DNA from: Maylandia zebra
Taxonomy: Eukaryota > Chordata > Actinopteri > Cichliformes > Cichlidae
DNA: 64,000 nucleotides
Direction: 5' to 3'
Assembly: GCF_041146795.1 (NCBI RefSeq)
Contig: NC_135172.1
Span: 37,720,623 to 37,784,622, forward strand
In this document: in pieces, positions 1 through 20,184 of the stretch
Numbering within the stretch: position 1 is the stretch's first letter
Layout: each line of letters starts with the position of its first letter
Notes under the pieces: generated by a model
Database searches by the model: none
Told to the model about the DNA's origin: nothing
Seen by the model: only the letters and a program-made list of their open reading frames with translations
Made by a program: the position numbers and the translations under genes

Positions 1-7111
<7,111 letters not shown>

Positions 7112-9676
7112 TCTGACTCAGGCCCTAATACATACAGTTAAATATATATCGTATTGACTCAACTTCGTTTCGAGCTGTCAGCTTTTCATTGTAAGAACAC
7201 GGCATGTATCCAAATCAAACAGCTACTGCTTTCACTCAACGATATGTCCACATAATCCATGGAGACCGTCTCCTCTGCTTCCTAGTTAGCTAGATGCGCA
7301 TGCGCCACACAAAACGACGCTGCTGGCTATGAGTTGCCTTCAAGTACAGCTTGGAAAAGCCGAAGAAATTCAAAGACGTGAGCGAGCCCCCGTGTTTCAA
7401 ATTCCCGGTTGACAAGTACACTCGAGAGCTTTACATCATTACTTCTGTTATTACCGTGTGACTAACGTAGTTGTCAATTTGCAAAGTCAGAAACAGAAAC
7501 AAAAAAAATACAAATTAGGCTGTAGAACATGTCGGTCTATAAACACGTATCTTCCTACGCTATTTATTAGAGATTAGCTATGTTAAGTAGACCTGCTATC
7601 AAGATATCCTTTTCTGACCTGGCATTTATTTATTTATTTATTTGCAAAACAAATATATTCATAGTTTTGTCCTTTCTGTCTTCTTCTCCGGTGCTTGAAG
7701 AATTTCAAATTCATGAACTGAGTTAGAATTATTGGCACATGATAGGGCTACGTTAGTATTTCTTTTGTTTTATTAAAATGCATTTTCTAAGCTATTAATA
7801 CAAAAATACTCTGGTGGTTACTGTAGTGGTTACTGTGCAGGCTTTTCAACTGACTCGACGCAGTCCAGCAGTTTTATTCACGGCCACTAGATGTCAACAA
7901 TATTACATAAATGAAAATGGTTGCAACGCATCGCCTCACAAGCAAAAATTGTCTAGTCTTTATACATTTTTTAAAAGTTACTGTAAAATACTTAAATACT
8001 ATTTTCAAGTCGTCATCAAGTGTCATTGTTTGAAGTGTGGCAAGCATAGTTACTGGTTTAGAATGCCTCTGAAGTTAATATTGGATCCACACATGGGCCT
8101 TTCCCGCTGCCACCTCATGGTAAGATAATGACATTTTTTATTTAGCTCAATTTTCCAGTTTCGACCCAAGGTGAATTAATGCAAATTGAATAACCTCTGC
8201 ATTAACTTAGCAAGGCTTAATATGGTAATTTTTCATCCCTCTGTTTTACTTTCCCCTCTCTCTCTTCCTGTCTCGCCTATAAATTCAAGCTCCCTCTCTT
8301 TTCTTTCAGTTCTGTCAGTGCCCCTCAATCACCCAGTGGTCTGCATAGCACCCACTCATCCCTCTGCCCTCCTTCCACCTATAATTCTGCCCTTCCACCA
8401 CCACCCGTCTCTCTAATAAGGGAGTGTAGCTGAAACACTTGCAAATGAACAGTCAGCCAGCTGGTAACACAGCAGTCATGTGATCTATCAAGGTAGGGGG
8501 TTAGAGGGTGAAGGAGACATGGAAGGTGAGAGAGGCTTGGTGTGCTTGGGATAGAATATGGATCTGGAAAAAGGAGAAGGAGATGGACAGTTTTAAAGGC
8601 ACACTGAAGGCTAGACAGGTATATCTCTGCTTACTCTTTGCTAGATGTCATAATAAACCCTCTCTCCCTTTGTCCATCTCCTCTCTCGATACTATTTCTT
8701 TTTCAGCCTCTTCACCCTTTATTTCAATATCCATCTCACCTTCAAGAGCAAACACCTGAAATGTCACTGGAGTGACACATGACACTCAACAGGAAAACGC
8801 ATCAACCACATCTCTGTTTTGTTTTGTTTTTTCATATGCGTGCCAGTGTGTGTTTGAAAAAAAGAGAGCGAGAGCGTGTGCATCGAAACTGTGCACTTCA
8901 CCCACCACTGGGTGACAAGCTCCTGCAGCAGTGAAGGCACACTGCAGACGCACTGCTTGCACGTGCACGTGTGTGTGTGTGTGTGTGTGTGTGTTTGACA
9001 GAGAGAGCCCCATGTTTGCCTCACTGTAGCACCCATTCCAGTAGATTCTGCTGGCAGAAGATCTAGTTTACCCTGCCAACAGCAACCACTCTTATCCATT
9101 CCTGCTCCTTTCCCCTGGCGGCTTGATGGGGGAGAGAGGGAGAACCCTCTAGCCCAACTAATTTTTTACATGCATCTGTATTGTTGGTGATTAGAGTTTT
9201 TATTAGTTTGTGAGGGAACACAATCATGCCGCATGCCCAGAAATCTAAAAGTGTAAGCCCCTGATTGCAAAGTCTTAAAAACTTAGACATCTACCAGAAT
9301 TTGATGCTGCAACATTCAAAAAATGTATTTATTTGCACTGACTCACACTTTTCTACATCCAAATTAATTTACATTACAAAAGTGAACAGTCACATATACA
9401 TAGCATTGCCTAGTTCTACCACATTTATAAATATTTTAATTCGTCAAAAGGGAACAAAGAGAGCTCACTCTGTCCTATAAGGTTTACAGTATATTCCGGT
9501 CCTTCATTATTATTTATTCACTCCTTTATCTTTTGCCTTATATAAACCGGATCTTTTAAATGTCAGCATTTGTTCATTTTTGCCTCATCCTGGCTTTTGT
9601 TGAGGGGATATACTGTGCCACACCGACGTCAGTTACCTGTTACCTGTTAAGAAAGATTTACACAGAGAAAAGGCAT
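7112..9676. other. Spacer between pi4k2b and the LIM gene, with pi4k2b 5' region
   Basis: The 5' flank of pi4k2b (about 7112-7450) is richer in CpG than the surrounding DNA and should hold its promoter and 5' UTR. No TATA box is evident. The rest holds a short (TG)n at about 8969-8995, a CT-rich stretch near 8230-8420, and no supported gene. The last exon of the LIM gene could lie here if its intron 3 is real. Confidence 0.5.
7882..7896 (+). promoter_or_regulatory. Possible CTCF-like site
   Basis: GGCCACTAGATGTCA resembles the CTCF core CCACTAGATGGCA. This is a single motif match with no other support. Confidence 0.25.
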
Positions 9677-10915
9677 TCAGAAATAGCGTGTGGTTGGCCA
9701 GTTGTGCGTGTTTGTGTTTTCATATTGAGATGGCAGTATACCTCTCGGTCCAAACATCTTCAGATAGCAGTGTGTACAGTATGGCTTCTCATCATACTGA
9801 AACACAACGAGTAATACATATTTATAGCATCATCCTACTCATTCAGTAAACTGCATTCATATTACTTTCCTTGAATACTTAATTGACTCAGTTGTTGTCC
9901 TTATATACCTCAGCATGTTGTCCAGGGGTGAGCTGTCTGTTACACTTCTGACACTTCAGACACAGAGGATGGTAGTCTCTCCCTAAGGACCTCTTCTTCT
10001 CACCTGCACCAAAGGAAGAGATGGACTAGCTTAATGAGAGGCAGGATCGGATATTTTTATTAATATTTAATTAAAAAGTCAAAAGGATTTTGCATCTCAT
10101 ACAATTTCTGATAACACAATGTCTGGATTTCATGTGTCTGGTTCAGAAGTTACAGACTATTAGCCTCATCAGTGCAAGTAGGCCAGAGACTGTGATGTTG
10201 AACTAAAAGTAGGGCAGGTCACATCAGAGAATTTGAACTTAGCTGGTGCATGAACAGGCGAGAAAAACTAACAGCAAAAATAACAACCAAAGAGGAATCT
10301 AACTGGTGGTTTGAGTCATTTTGTGGATCTAATGGCTAGGCCTGAATGTGGAAAAGGACTTGTTTAAAAGAGAGGGGAGGTAGGGAGGAAACCCAAAGAG
10401 CAGTGCATGCTCGTTTGGCTAGACCCACATCCTGTTGTTATCATGGATACGAGTGTGTGCATTTGTGTGCATGTGTGGTTCAAATAAAGCCAAAAGCCTT
10501 AAAAAGAAAGAGTGAAATGCCTTTTTTTGTCCTCTAAAAAGAAAATAGATAACAATTTTGCATTTAAGGAACATATTGATATCATTGCACTTTGTCTAAT
10601 GTAGATAATAAGACTTTGCAGAAAGAAAACAAAACACAAGGTGAACCTCAATCTTATGTTAACTCCAAAAAATGCCCTTTATTAATTTTATTACACCTGG
10701 TTTCACCTGTTCATTATTTGTGCTTTATTTCAGATTTCAAGTTTTATGACAATGCCAAACTGATCTGCCACAGAGATGGTAGACAGACAGATAAAGAGCG
10801 TGTAAAGCAAGTGCCAGACAGAAAGAGGAAGACAATTGCATCGAGTTTAAAAATTAAACAGGTCAGACTTACCAAAGTAGACAGGCTTCCCGCAAATTGG
10901 ACAGTAGCCTACCAT
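9677..10915 (-). CDS. Single-LIM-domain protein, CRIP type
   Basis: Small zinc-binding LIM adaptor of the cysteine-rich (intestinal) protein group; CRIP proteins are about 77 residues and act in cytoskeletal or nuclear protein contacts. Exons on the minus strand are 10915-10873, 10003-9909 and 9796-9742 or beyond. They give a complete LIM ligand set: C5, C8, H26, C29, C32, C35, C53, C56, with 17-residue spacings in both fingers, followed by the family's FGP(R/K)G. The first ATG follows an in-frame TAA. The C-terminus is uncertain. Reading through after exon 3 adds 20 residues and stops at 9677-9679 (85 aa in total). Alternatively GTATAC at 9736-9741 is a donor to an unseen last exon. Differences from classical CRIP1 leave the paralogue open. 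Confidence 0.85.
9742..9796 (-). CDS. CRIP-type gene exon 3
   Basis: This exon encodes YDEKPYCTHCYLKMFGPR plus one base, the last zinc-ligand pair and the CRIP hallmark that follows it. The acceptor is TTTCAG. Whether a donor is used at GTATAC or translation continues to the TGA at 9677-9679 cannot be decided here. Confidence 0.9.
9909..10003 (-). CDS. CRIP-type gene exon 2
   Basis: This exon encodes GEKKRSLGRDYHPLC, LKCQKC and LTPGQHAE, which carry the His and three Cys ligands at the heart of the LIM domain. The acceptor is CAG and the donor GTATAT. Confidence 0.92.
10873..10915 (-). CDS. CRIP-type gene exon 1
   Basis: This exon encodes MVGYCPICGKPVYF plus one base, containing the first Cys pair of the LIM domain. 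The donor is GTAAGT at 10867-10872, phase 1. Confidence 0.88.
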
Positions 10916-11174
10916 GATAGTATCTAATTATTTATCAGTATATGCGTTTATGTGTGCACCTTTTTAGTCCACAGTGTCCTATGAGCGAAATCGCGTGAAT
11001 ACGGGTGTGAACTGAAAAGTGACAGGAAAACCGTTAAACTGTAGACATCTCAGCATCTTGTGCAGTCAAAACCAGGATGTGGTGAGACGTCACAGGAAGA
11101 GAGTAAACTTTGAGATTTGAGCAGTAAATGGTGTCATCAGTGGAAAAACTAGAGACAGGTAGTTTGTCTCTTTC

Positions 11175-11213
<39 letters not shown>

Positions 11214-11849
11214 ATTTGATCATTTTACATATTTTAAATCACATTATTTTACAGTGAACTTTTCATATCTTCATATAATGTTTTGCGCACTCATCTATAA
11301 CACTGTAAAGAGAGAAAGAAAGAAGGAACAAAAAACATCTGTCACCAGCTCAAATTCCCAGCTACCTTCTCCCTTTTCGTGCTCTTTTCACCCTCTTTTC
11401 TAGATTAAAAACAAGGATTTGAGCTCCTGAACTGAAAAGGGAAACTTGACACTTGTGCCTTTCTTTTCTTCTTTCTTTCTGTCTGTCTTCTTTCTCTCTC
11501 TCTCTCTCTCCCTCTGTGTGTGTGTCAAATACTCACACACACCTCCCGCTCACTGACTCACACAGACACCATACACCCATTTACACACACACATGCACTC
11601 ACCAAAAAGGCCATCCTTCTGCTCAGTGACATCACATAAAGAGGCTGCAGCCAAAGTGCGGAGGGAGAGTCAGGGTGAGGCTGGTCTAGTGGAGGGACAG
11701 ATGGGGCTGGGCAGCGGAGGCAGTTATCCCCTAGGGATAGGTGATGGAAGCAGACCTCGGGAGGGACAGGGGTGAGGAGAGATGAGCGAGACAAGGTTGG
11801 AGACAGTAGCCAACTACAGCTCAGCGGGGACAAAGACGATGAACTGTGA

Positions 11850-12601
11850 TGAACTTTGTTGAGTGCAGAACAAGGCCACTGAAGTCACTGTGGAAGACAG
11901 GCAAATGTCTGTGTGGTTCGATTGCTATCACTGTCTGGGCTTATACATGGCTGAAATAGATGTTTAGCAGCATCAAGGACCAAAGACCAGACTCTGCAAG
12001 AGCTTCTTCCCCCAAGCAGTCCACTCACTATCACCAAAGGACTGATATACACATACACCTCTGCAAACACCTTACAATACTCACCAAAAGACTCAAAAAC
12101 AACAAAAACTTCCGCTAATCCACTACAAACTGGACCTGGGAACAATATGCTTATTTTTACACTCAGTCTCATAGTTGCTGAACACATATCTAAATTATAT
12201 TATATTTGCACATTTTCCATCTTGCACATGTCTTCGCCCTGTCTTGTCTACAATATCATGACAATAACTTCAACCTGGTATTCAATACCTACTGCACAAT
12301 ACACTTTGTGTTGTCTCTGGACTGTCTTTGTTTATAGTTATCATTATAGCATTGTATAGTTACTACTATAGTATTGTATAGTTAGTAATTAGTACCTTTT
12401 TATCCCTTAATTTTACCAAAATTTAGCATGTTATTTATTTGTAATTCTTAGTTTTATATCTCTTGGAGATATATCTTTTATATACTTATAAATGCACCTT
12501 GAGGGGCTTGGGGTGAAACAGCATTTCGCTACGTTGTATACTGTGTATACTGTGTATACTGTTGTATTGACAATAAAGCTCTTGAATCTTCAATCTTGAA
12601 C
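11850..12601 (+). mobile_element. Non-LTR retrotransposon (L2-like) 3' remnant
   Basis: About 11986-12033 can be read as a decayed ...RLCKSFFPQAVHSL... segment, like the final residues of fish L2-type ORF2 proteins (RLRNSFFPRA). Downstream are GCATTTCGCTACG, GACAATAAAGC and a (TTGAATCT)n-like tail near 12569-12601. The left edge is approximate. Confidence 0.65.
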
Positions 12602-15282
12602 TGAATCAAGGAGTATCCAGGAAACTATGGTGATGGAAGACTTATTCAGATGGTTTAGTTAATTAAGAGTACTTCAGAGCAAAATAACTCCATGTACTTT
12701 TTACTTAAGTAAAAGTTAATTAGGAATAATTAAAAGCTAAATGTTTCAGACACGGGGAGCATTATGCCATAAAACTGACTAGTTGTTTCTAATCCTTAAG
12801 GGGAATTCCACCAGCATACACATGAAAATCTATTTAAGGTCTTAGGGGGTGCTGCTACATATGAAAAAGTTTAGTGATGCTTTTTGTAGCTCTAGAGTGA
12901 GCAACTGAAATGTGACAAATTCTCTCCAGTGATATCTTTAAATTGAAAATTAAAAAGTGCAGGTGCAAAGTCAGAAAAAAGGGTGTTTTGTGCAGCGCAC
13001 TCCTACTCCCCGTTCAATAATACATACATGTGCAGCTGCTAAAAGGGCCAAATATCACATTCAACTTAACAGTCAACAACTGTTCACTGTTAAGTTGCAT
13101 TGTAAGATATGTTTGCGGTTGTTCTTCTGCAATAATTTTGACAAAAACACATCTTTTCTACCCTACATTCACAATTTAGATGATAGAAAAATGTTGTGGA
13201 TTAAAAAAGTCCTATATTTGGAATATAATGCAAGAGTAAATAGTATATAGACACATGCATTCATATGTATTTTCAATACATAGTCAATGTTTTACAGTAA
13301 GTGTTTCTTTTTCAGCCTTTAGACGTGCCGAAAACATCTGCAAATCATTACTGCAGCTGATGAACTTCTGAAAACCATGGAATATATGTATTTCATCATT
13401 TGCATATTTACCGGCATCCCTCTCCTGTGTGTCATGCTTTGCAGAGGGATGGAATACCAAGTAGGTATTTCATCTGACCAGCTTTCCCTACAGGATAACC
13501 TATCATGTCTCTCCATCAGCATTCATTGTGTGTGGACAGTGCTTGGAGAGCTACATCCTGAATTAGAGGCCTGTATGCATGCAGTGTTTTTTGATGCAAA
13601 TGATGATGTGCTTTTAATAGAGAGCAGATTTTGAATATGCAGAAAGAAAGAGAGACCGTTGTCATTAAAGCAAGAAGAAGCAAAAGATTTCCACAGGTTG
13701 AAATTGCAGAAAATTGAATACTGAAGGAAAGGGGATAGAATTAGGAAGAAAACAGAAGTGGAGCATGGAGAAACAGAAGTAATGTAATTGTGAACTAAGG
13801 AAAAGAAAGGAAAGAAGTGGAAAGAAGAGAGGAGGCGTTAAAACCACATTTCCCAGTGGATCTCTTGGTGAGGCTATGCTGAGAAAACTGCCAAAACTCT
13901 TAACAGACACATTCCCGTACTGGCAAGCACATATGCATGGTTCACTTCTGCCAAGTCATATGAGATACACCAACACACTGGATGGAGAGATGTGGGAATA
14001 TGGTGTGTATGAAGTGAAGGATTTACAGTAACATTCAGTGAGTGGTGGAAAGAGACAGAGCTTGGGAAGACACAGAGAGAGAGGTAGAGAAACACTGGCT
14101 TCTCTCCTCTGTGTCCTCTGGTGGGTTGGATCTTGTATAGGCCAAACCCTCCGACGCCAGCTTTGAGAATTGTATGCAGAGGGGTGGAGGGGACACAGGA
14201 AGAGGCTCAGGAAAGAAAACGGCTGGAAGGATTCCTTCTTCCCACACATAAATGCACTCTTGATCACATGTGCGTACACATGAACGTACAGTCACACATA
14301 TACACAGCCAAAAAGAGCCTTTGGAAGGATTCCTTTTTCCCCACTCACTCTCACACACCCACTAGTCATCACGTTTCAGCTCTTGGCATCCTTCTTTCTC
14401 CTCAAAGCCCAGAATATGACATGGCTTTAGGGTTGCATCTCAACTGCATACACATAGTCAGCCTCACAGTACAAGACATATGGCAAAGAAAATCAAGCAG
14501 CATTTCAAACATTTGACAAATGAAGATAACCAAAGGACCACATGGTGATTTAGTTGGTGGTAACTCTTTGAGGTGCAGAGAATGCCTTTTTGTTTTTGAA
14601 CTTGCCTCTTTTCATTGTTGATGTATAAATATCAGTTTTCAAGATGAATTTTCTTTGCCTCTTTGATAATCACTAGATTGTTAAAGAAAGGGAAACAGCT
14701 CACGCCTTTGTAACCAAGCCAAAACTAAGTCTCTCACCCTTTGCTGTTACAAGCCTTTCTGGTGTGCATTTGGAACAGTCAGATGGATATTTTGGTTGCT
14801 TGCACTGTGGTGTGGTAAGCCATTCCTGGGGTGTGTTTTTCACAAATATCCCCCTCTGTGACAGTCTTCATGGAGTCAAACAATCTAAAGGCTATAATCC
14901 TCTACTAAGGGTACGAGTGGATGGAAAAGTCCGAAAAATAAGTCCTTGTTTTTCACTCATAATCTGGCAAAGCCCATAAGTCCCTTCATGCCTCTATGCA
15001 GTGATATGATTATAAATGGCAACTATTACTACATGATTAGTAGATGTGAGTGGCTGGGTCAGTCAGTTTTCATTCTGTTGTTTTTCTTTTTTGTACATGA
15101 GTCTTTGTTGTGTGTACATCAGCGACTGACTTATATTATGGTACCATAATGTGTGCACGTTTAAAATCTCCATAATGTAGTTTTAAGGTGAGTATAAAGT
15201 GAGTTGAGGATAGGAAAGTAGTAGTTGTGGTTAATGTTAAAGAAAGTCATTATAATGTCCTCTGAATTCATGGGCTCGTGAC

Positions 15283-15288
<6 letters not shown>

Positions 15289-15366
<78 letters not shown>
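15289..15366. repeat. (TG)n microsatellite
   Basis: Uninterrupted TG dinucleotides, 39 units. Confidence 0.98.
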
Positions 15367-15367
<1 letters not shown>

Positions 15368-15639
15368 ATGAACAGTAAATTAAACAGATGCCAGTATTGC
15401 TTAGGCTTTCAATTCTCCATAGGGCTTATAAACAATACCAGTCCCCCAAATGTCTAATGTCGCTTCCAAAATGCCATCCCCGCACATGCAACAGACTGAG
15501 TACTAACACACACACACTCACCAAAAACTGAACATGATGCACAAGACAGCAAAAACTGTTGTGATAGCAAACTTCAAGAGCTGTTTAACAAACTGGAGTG
15601 AACAGATTTTTATGATGTTCTTCTTTGTAAGCGACAAGT

Positions 15640-15800
15640 TGGTCAGTCAGTTGATTGATCCTCCTCGTTTTGTTTAAATAAACCTAAGATATCCCAATAA
15701 ATGTTGAATGGCTTATGATTTTGTTTGTGATTACATGTACAACTACAATTTTGTTGTACACATACAATGACAATAAAGGGCTATTCTATTCTATTTTATT
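15640..15800 (+). repeat. LINE-like 3' tail
   Basis: The segment ends in ACAATGACAATAAAGGGC followed by (TATTC)n, the same type of ending as at the left edge of the window but in plus orientation. Confidence 0.5.
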
Positions 15801-16025
15801 ATTTTTCTTTACATATCTTTGCTGGCTTTTTCTCTAGTCCCATCATAGCCTAGCTAAAATAATACAACTGGTCGATGGATTTAGACAAATTTTGGTGCAG
15901 ATATTTATATCCATCTCAGGGTGAATGGTCAGATTTTTCCTCTGGTCCCATAATAATAATAATAATAATTCAGAAAATTTTCTAATGTGCACCTAAATTT
16001 GGTTCATAACTAAATACCTGACACA

Positions 16026-16051
16026 CCCCCCCCCCCCCCCCCCCCCCCCCC
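16026..16051. repeat. Poly-C tract
   Basis: A run of 26 C residues. Its length is likely unreliable in assemblies. Confidence 0.95.
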
Positions 16052-16122
16052 ATCCCCATTCCCAGCAGACTGTGCTGTACTCTCTGCTTAGAATGTTTTC
16101 CACTACCATAAAACATTACATT

Positions 16123-16514
16123 TACCCAGCAAACATACCCATGTTGGCCCACAGTAAGTAGCTGTGGGTGAACTGTAGGGCTTTGTGGACAGGGCAAACC
16201 CACACTTATCCCACACAGGCCCAAACTGAGTGTGCCCACATGGGGCCCATGGCAGTTTTGCCTTTGGGACACCAGTATTGGTTATGGGCAAGCCTACTGT
16301 GGACTTCCACAATGAAGACCAGTGTGCGGCCACAGAAGGTTTTACCTTTTAGGTCCCCATAAAGGTTTTCTGTGGGTAACCTATTGTAGGCTTGCACAAA
16401 AATTCCTCACTGGCCCCTCCATGCCAATGAGGCACATACAGGCACCCACTGTGGGCCATTTAGGTCTGCCCTCAGGGGCCCACACAGGCCTGGAGTGGGC
16501 ATGTTTGCTGGGTA
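16123..16514. mobile_element. MITE-like element with terminal inverted repeats
   Basis: The left end TACCCAGCAAACATACCCA and the reverse complement of the right end, TACCCAGCAAACATGCCCA, differ at one base in 19. The 392-bp body is rich in GTGGGC/GCCCAC words and has no transposase. This is the shape of a non-autonomous DNA transposon. The superfamily and target-site duplication are unclear. Confidence 0.75.
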
Positions 16515-18159
16515 GTGTCAGGTTAACAGAACTTTTAGCATGCCTAAACTTCTAGTCTTGTATTGTTACAACAACATGACAGTTTGATGAATCATCCAGC
16601 ATTTGAAACTTTTGTAGTAGCGGTAGTAAAAAAACAAAACAAAAAAACCCACTGTGTCCAGCTTCTGAGCCAGCACTGTGAAACCAAGCTTTGTTCACGA
16701 TTACAGAATTCAGTTTAAATTATAGTGGAAACTGGATGCTTTTCAAAGTTACAAAATAGGCCAGATTTCATTTAGGAAAATGTCCTCTACAATGATGCAG
16801 AAGATATTTTAGATATTTCTTTTCTATTTAATGTTGGAACCATGACAAACATGTTCGTCTTTGCTCTAAACATTTCACATAAAAATATCACCTGGCTGAC
16901 AAATAAAGACTGTGGATCCAGTCAGAGCAGGTGGCCTAAGATGACTGGCTACCTATTAGCACAAAAAAGAGGAAAACTGTTAGAAATAGATAGAATAGAG
17001 TACCTATATACCCCAAAGGGAAAAGCTGCCATGAGCTCTCAGTCACTAAGTAGGGTTCTGACTGCACAGTGCTTGGTTCTCAAGGCTGGTCCCACCTATT
17101 GTTTAGATCTGCTTTAGGAAACAGTAAGGCAGGCAGAAGGAACGAACCTAATGTGTTGCTTCTTGCCTGTGCATTCTTGGCATAGCTTGTTGCCCTTTTC
17201 ATTTTTTGACTGTGATTTTTTTCCCTCTTGCTTTAATAGTGAAGCCAAGGGTCCACAGCCAGCCAAGTCCCACCGCTCCAGTCTGGCTAAGCCACAGAAA
17301 GCCTGGCCTCCTCTACTCTGCTCTCTCTGTCTCCCATTCTCATCATATGTACTACAATATGTACCCCTCTCTCTTTCTATTTGTATGTCAATATACCTCC
17401 TCTCTTACGTCTCTTTCCTTCATGTTTGTCTATACTGGTCAGTCTGTCTTTTTGTCTCATTTTCTCCCCTCTTTCTTGTCTTGTTCTCTTCAAACACATG
17501 CACACAGACACACACAGACGCACACACACACACACCACCCTCTCTCCCTGCCTGACAGTCTGTCACAGCCAGCGGACTGGTTTAGCAGGCGGGGTTCAGC
17601 TGGGCTCCACAAACACATGGCACTCAATCTGCCTTCTTGTGTGTGCTGGAATGGTATTTCTTTCTCCGTGCTGTTTAAAGCTTTCTGTTTAATCTTCTTT
17701 TAATTTTATGGACATGTTTAAAAACAGTCAAGTATCTTTATGTTACACTGTAGACGGGCAGGTTGGGGAGTTTCTCATACACAGGTCGTTTTAAATATCG
17801 TCGTTGTCACGTCTAACCTTCAAAAGCTGACTGCATAATGCTTAGGTAACACTGATATGATAAATGCAATGACGCGTCATCTAAAATTTAGTTGCTCTAC
17901 AGAAGACATTTGGTCTTTTTTCAACATGACTGCAAGAGAGTTTGGATGTATCCAAAAGAGGCAGTGTAGACAATTTGCTCCTCTCTGCGTCTCAATTATA
18001 GATCAAGAGCCCCTTGTGTGTACAAAAAACAGAATTCGCCAACTCAAACAAAGCCTGCTTCCTCTTCTGCTCTGCTCTGTTCCTATATGATCAGCACCAT
18101 TCATTCCGCCACTCAGACAGGAATCTAATTAGACCAGAATATCAACATTAAAACCTATC

Positions 18160-18720
18160 TGCCCCCCTCCATCCTTCTCTCGCTCTCTCTCTTTGTTTCT
18201 CTGCTCTTCCCTACAGCTGGTGAGAGTATGGTTTGTGGCTGCCCCTCCCCCAGGTTTTGAACAAGCCAATAAGAGAGCACGTCAGCAAAATACCCCCCCC
18301 CCCACACACACACACAGACACACACACCGACACACACACCATCCCTCGGTTTCCCTTACCACCCTATCCATTTCCAATCCCATCCCCCAGAGCCCTCTCT
18401 ACACCCCATCCCCCTTTCATACCACCCCTAACCCACTTACTCATCCTGCCTCCACCCTCCCACACACCCATGAGACTTCCCCACCCTCTCCACTTTCTCA
18501 CCCGTTCTCACCCTCCGTAGTACCTCCATGGTCCTCGTCTTCTCCATTCCTTTCACTTTTCTTCTCACTCACCCTTATTCCTGGACACCCTTCCTTTCTT
18601 CTATACTCCCTCCCCGTCATTACACCAACTCGCCATTTTCATTATCCCCATCTCTTCTGTTTCCCTTCTTTCCCCCACCTTTCTCCCTCCCTCTCTTTCT
18701 CTTCTCTGTCTACTGTGGCC
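18160..18720 (+). repeat. Pyrimidine-rich low-complexity tract
   Basis: About 560 bases of mostly C and T with short (CA)n and poly-C pieces. The open frames in it are compositional artefacts. Confidence 0.8.
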
Positions 18721-18811
18721 TTATCTTATGAATATCGGTAGCACACTGGGTGAAAAATTGATCCTCCCCGCCTGTCTGTGGACGCTGCCACAGCGCATTA
18801 GCCTGCGTGTG

Positions 18812-18845
<34 letters not shown>

Positions 18846-19091
18846 GCTTGCTGCTTGTGGGAGACACAGAGGGAGGAAGGGAGGAGTGAGAGGAAGGAGG
18901 GTAGGAGGGATATTTGCATATCATCAAAGTAGGAAAAGGGAGTGTAATGAGGAGAGAATATGTGTGTGTCTGTTGGGCGTATGTGTGTATTAGGCCTGTT
19001 GTTGATGGGTTGGGCTTCAGTATGTGTGAAATGAGAGAACAAGACCAAGGGAATAGGGTATAGGAGGCAAGATAGACTCAGATGGCGTTAG

Positions 19092-19092
<1 letters not shown>

Positions 19093-19168
<76 letters not shown>
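19093..19168. repeat. (TG)n microsatellite
   Basis: Uninterrupted TG repeat of about 38 units. A 21-C run follows at 19240-19260. Confidence 0.98.
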
Positions 19169-19170
<2 letters not shown>

Positions 19171-19387
19171 TGAGAATGAGAGGACAATCAGAAACCACGT
19201 ACAGTTTTCCTCTCACATATCATTCTTCTTGCTCCCATACCCCCCCCCCCCCCCCCCCCCTCCCCAACACACACACAGTAACAGTAGTTTTCATAAATAT
19301 TTCAAACAGGGCATGTTCTTGACCTTTGACACGGCACCATTGAACATTTTTCAAAAAAAGGTATAATGGTCTCAAGCTTCTGCAGCT

Positions 19388-19431
19388 GTTTGTTTGTTTG
19401 TTTGTTTGTTTGTTTGTTTGTTTGTTTGTTT
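19388..19431. repeat. (TTTG)n microsatellite
   Basis: About eleven TTTG units. Confidence 0.97.
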
Positions 19432-20039
19432 TAACATTCAATCACATTTTTCTCCAGCTTATGAGAAAACATGCAAAACCCCTTTTTAAACGTGAAAACT
19501 TTGGCCCAGATCTGATAAACACAGGCACTTCATTTATCCTAGTGGCCTAATTTATTTTAGATTACGGCTGAATAATCTGCCCTCCCCCCGCCATTTTTCT
19601 ATGTTTGTCACTATTTAATAACGTTCTAGTTATTTTTTTTCTCGCTACTGTAATTTTGTAGCTCAAGTAACTTCTGCAAACACAGCAAATACTTAATTTT
19701 AAAGCGAACTTTCGACTCCAAAGGAAACAGCTGCAATGGGTAGGCTTGGTATTTGTAAATAAATAATTTAAAGCCCCTTTTAGTCTGCCTCTCTGCTATC
19801 CACGGCTTCTGATTTAACAGCCCTACTAATAGATTGCCGAGCTTAAACTGGTTCGTTTCACCGGTAAAGTCCGGATTTTAAAATTGTATTTATAAAAACA
19901 AACTAACATTAACAGTTTTAGTCATTTGTCTGTGTTTTTTTGCCATCGGTGACTTAACCAGCATTGTGTCTGGGGGAAGCAACTACAAATGCACTCTGTT
20001 TTCTGTCGTCGATTGATCCGGTCTGGTGAAATCCGACTT

Positions 20040-20184
20040 GAGCGTTGACGGTCTGTCACATTTCACGCTGACACCGAGCGAACACTGGGCTCACACACTC
20101 GCGTTCATACACTCTCACAGACAGGGCTCGCAATATTATCGACAGATCCGAGTTGGGAGTACAGTCGGGGAGAGCGCGTTGAAG
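20040..20184 (+). promoter_or_regulatory. rnf38: Promoter region and non-coding first exon of rnf38
   Basis: A CpG-richer stretch is followed by GAAG|GTAAGT at 20181-20190, a consensus donor. The next acceptor TTTTAACAG ends at 21138, just before the coding exon. This fits a 5' UTR exon ending at 20184. The transcription start is not visible; no TATA box is evident. Confidence 0.55.

Larger units (their letters stand above)
10916..20040. other. Intergenic region between LIM gene and rnf38
   Basis: About 9 kb without a supported gene. It contains a LINE 3' remnant (about 11850-12600), a LINE tail near 15760-15795, a MITE-like element (16123-16514), and several (TG)n, poly-C and (TTTG)n tracts. 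A long CT-rich block spans 18160-18720. Open frames here are low-complexity and match no family I know. Confidence 0.6.

Noticed and set aside
18193..18741. 182-codon Pro/Ser/Thr-rich open frame
   Set aside because: Product of the CT-rich low-complexity tract.
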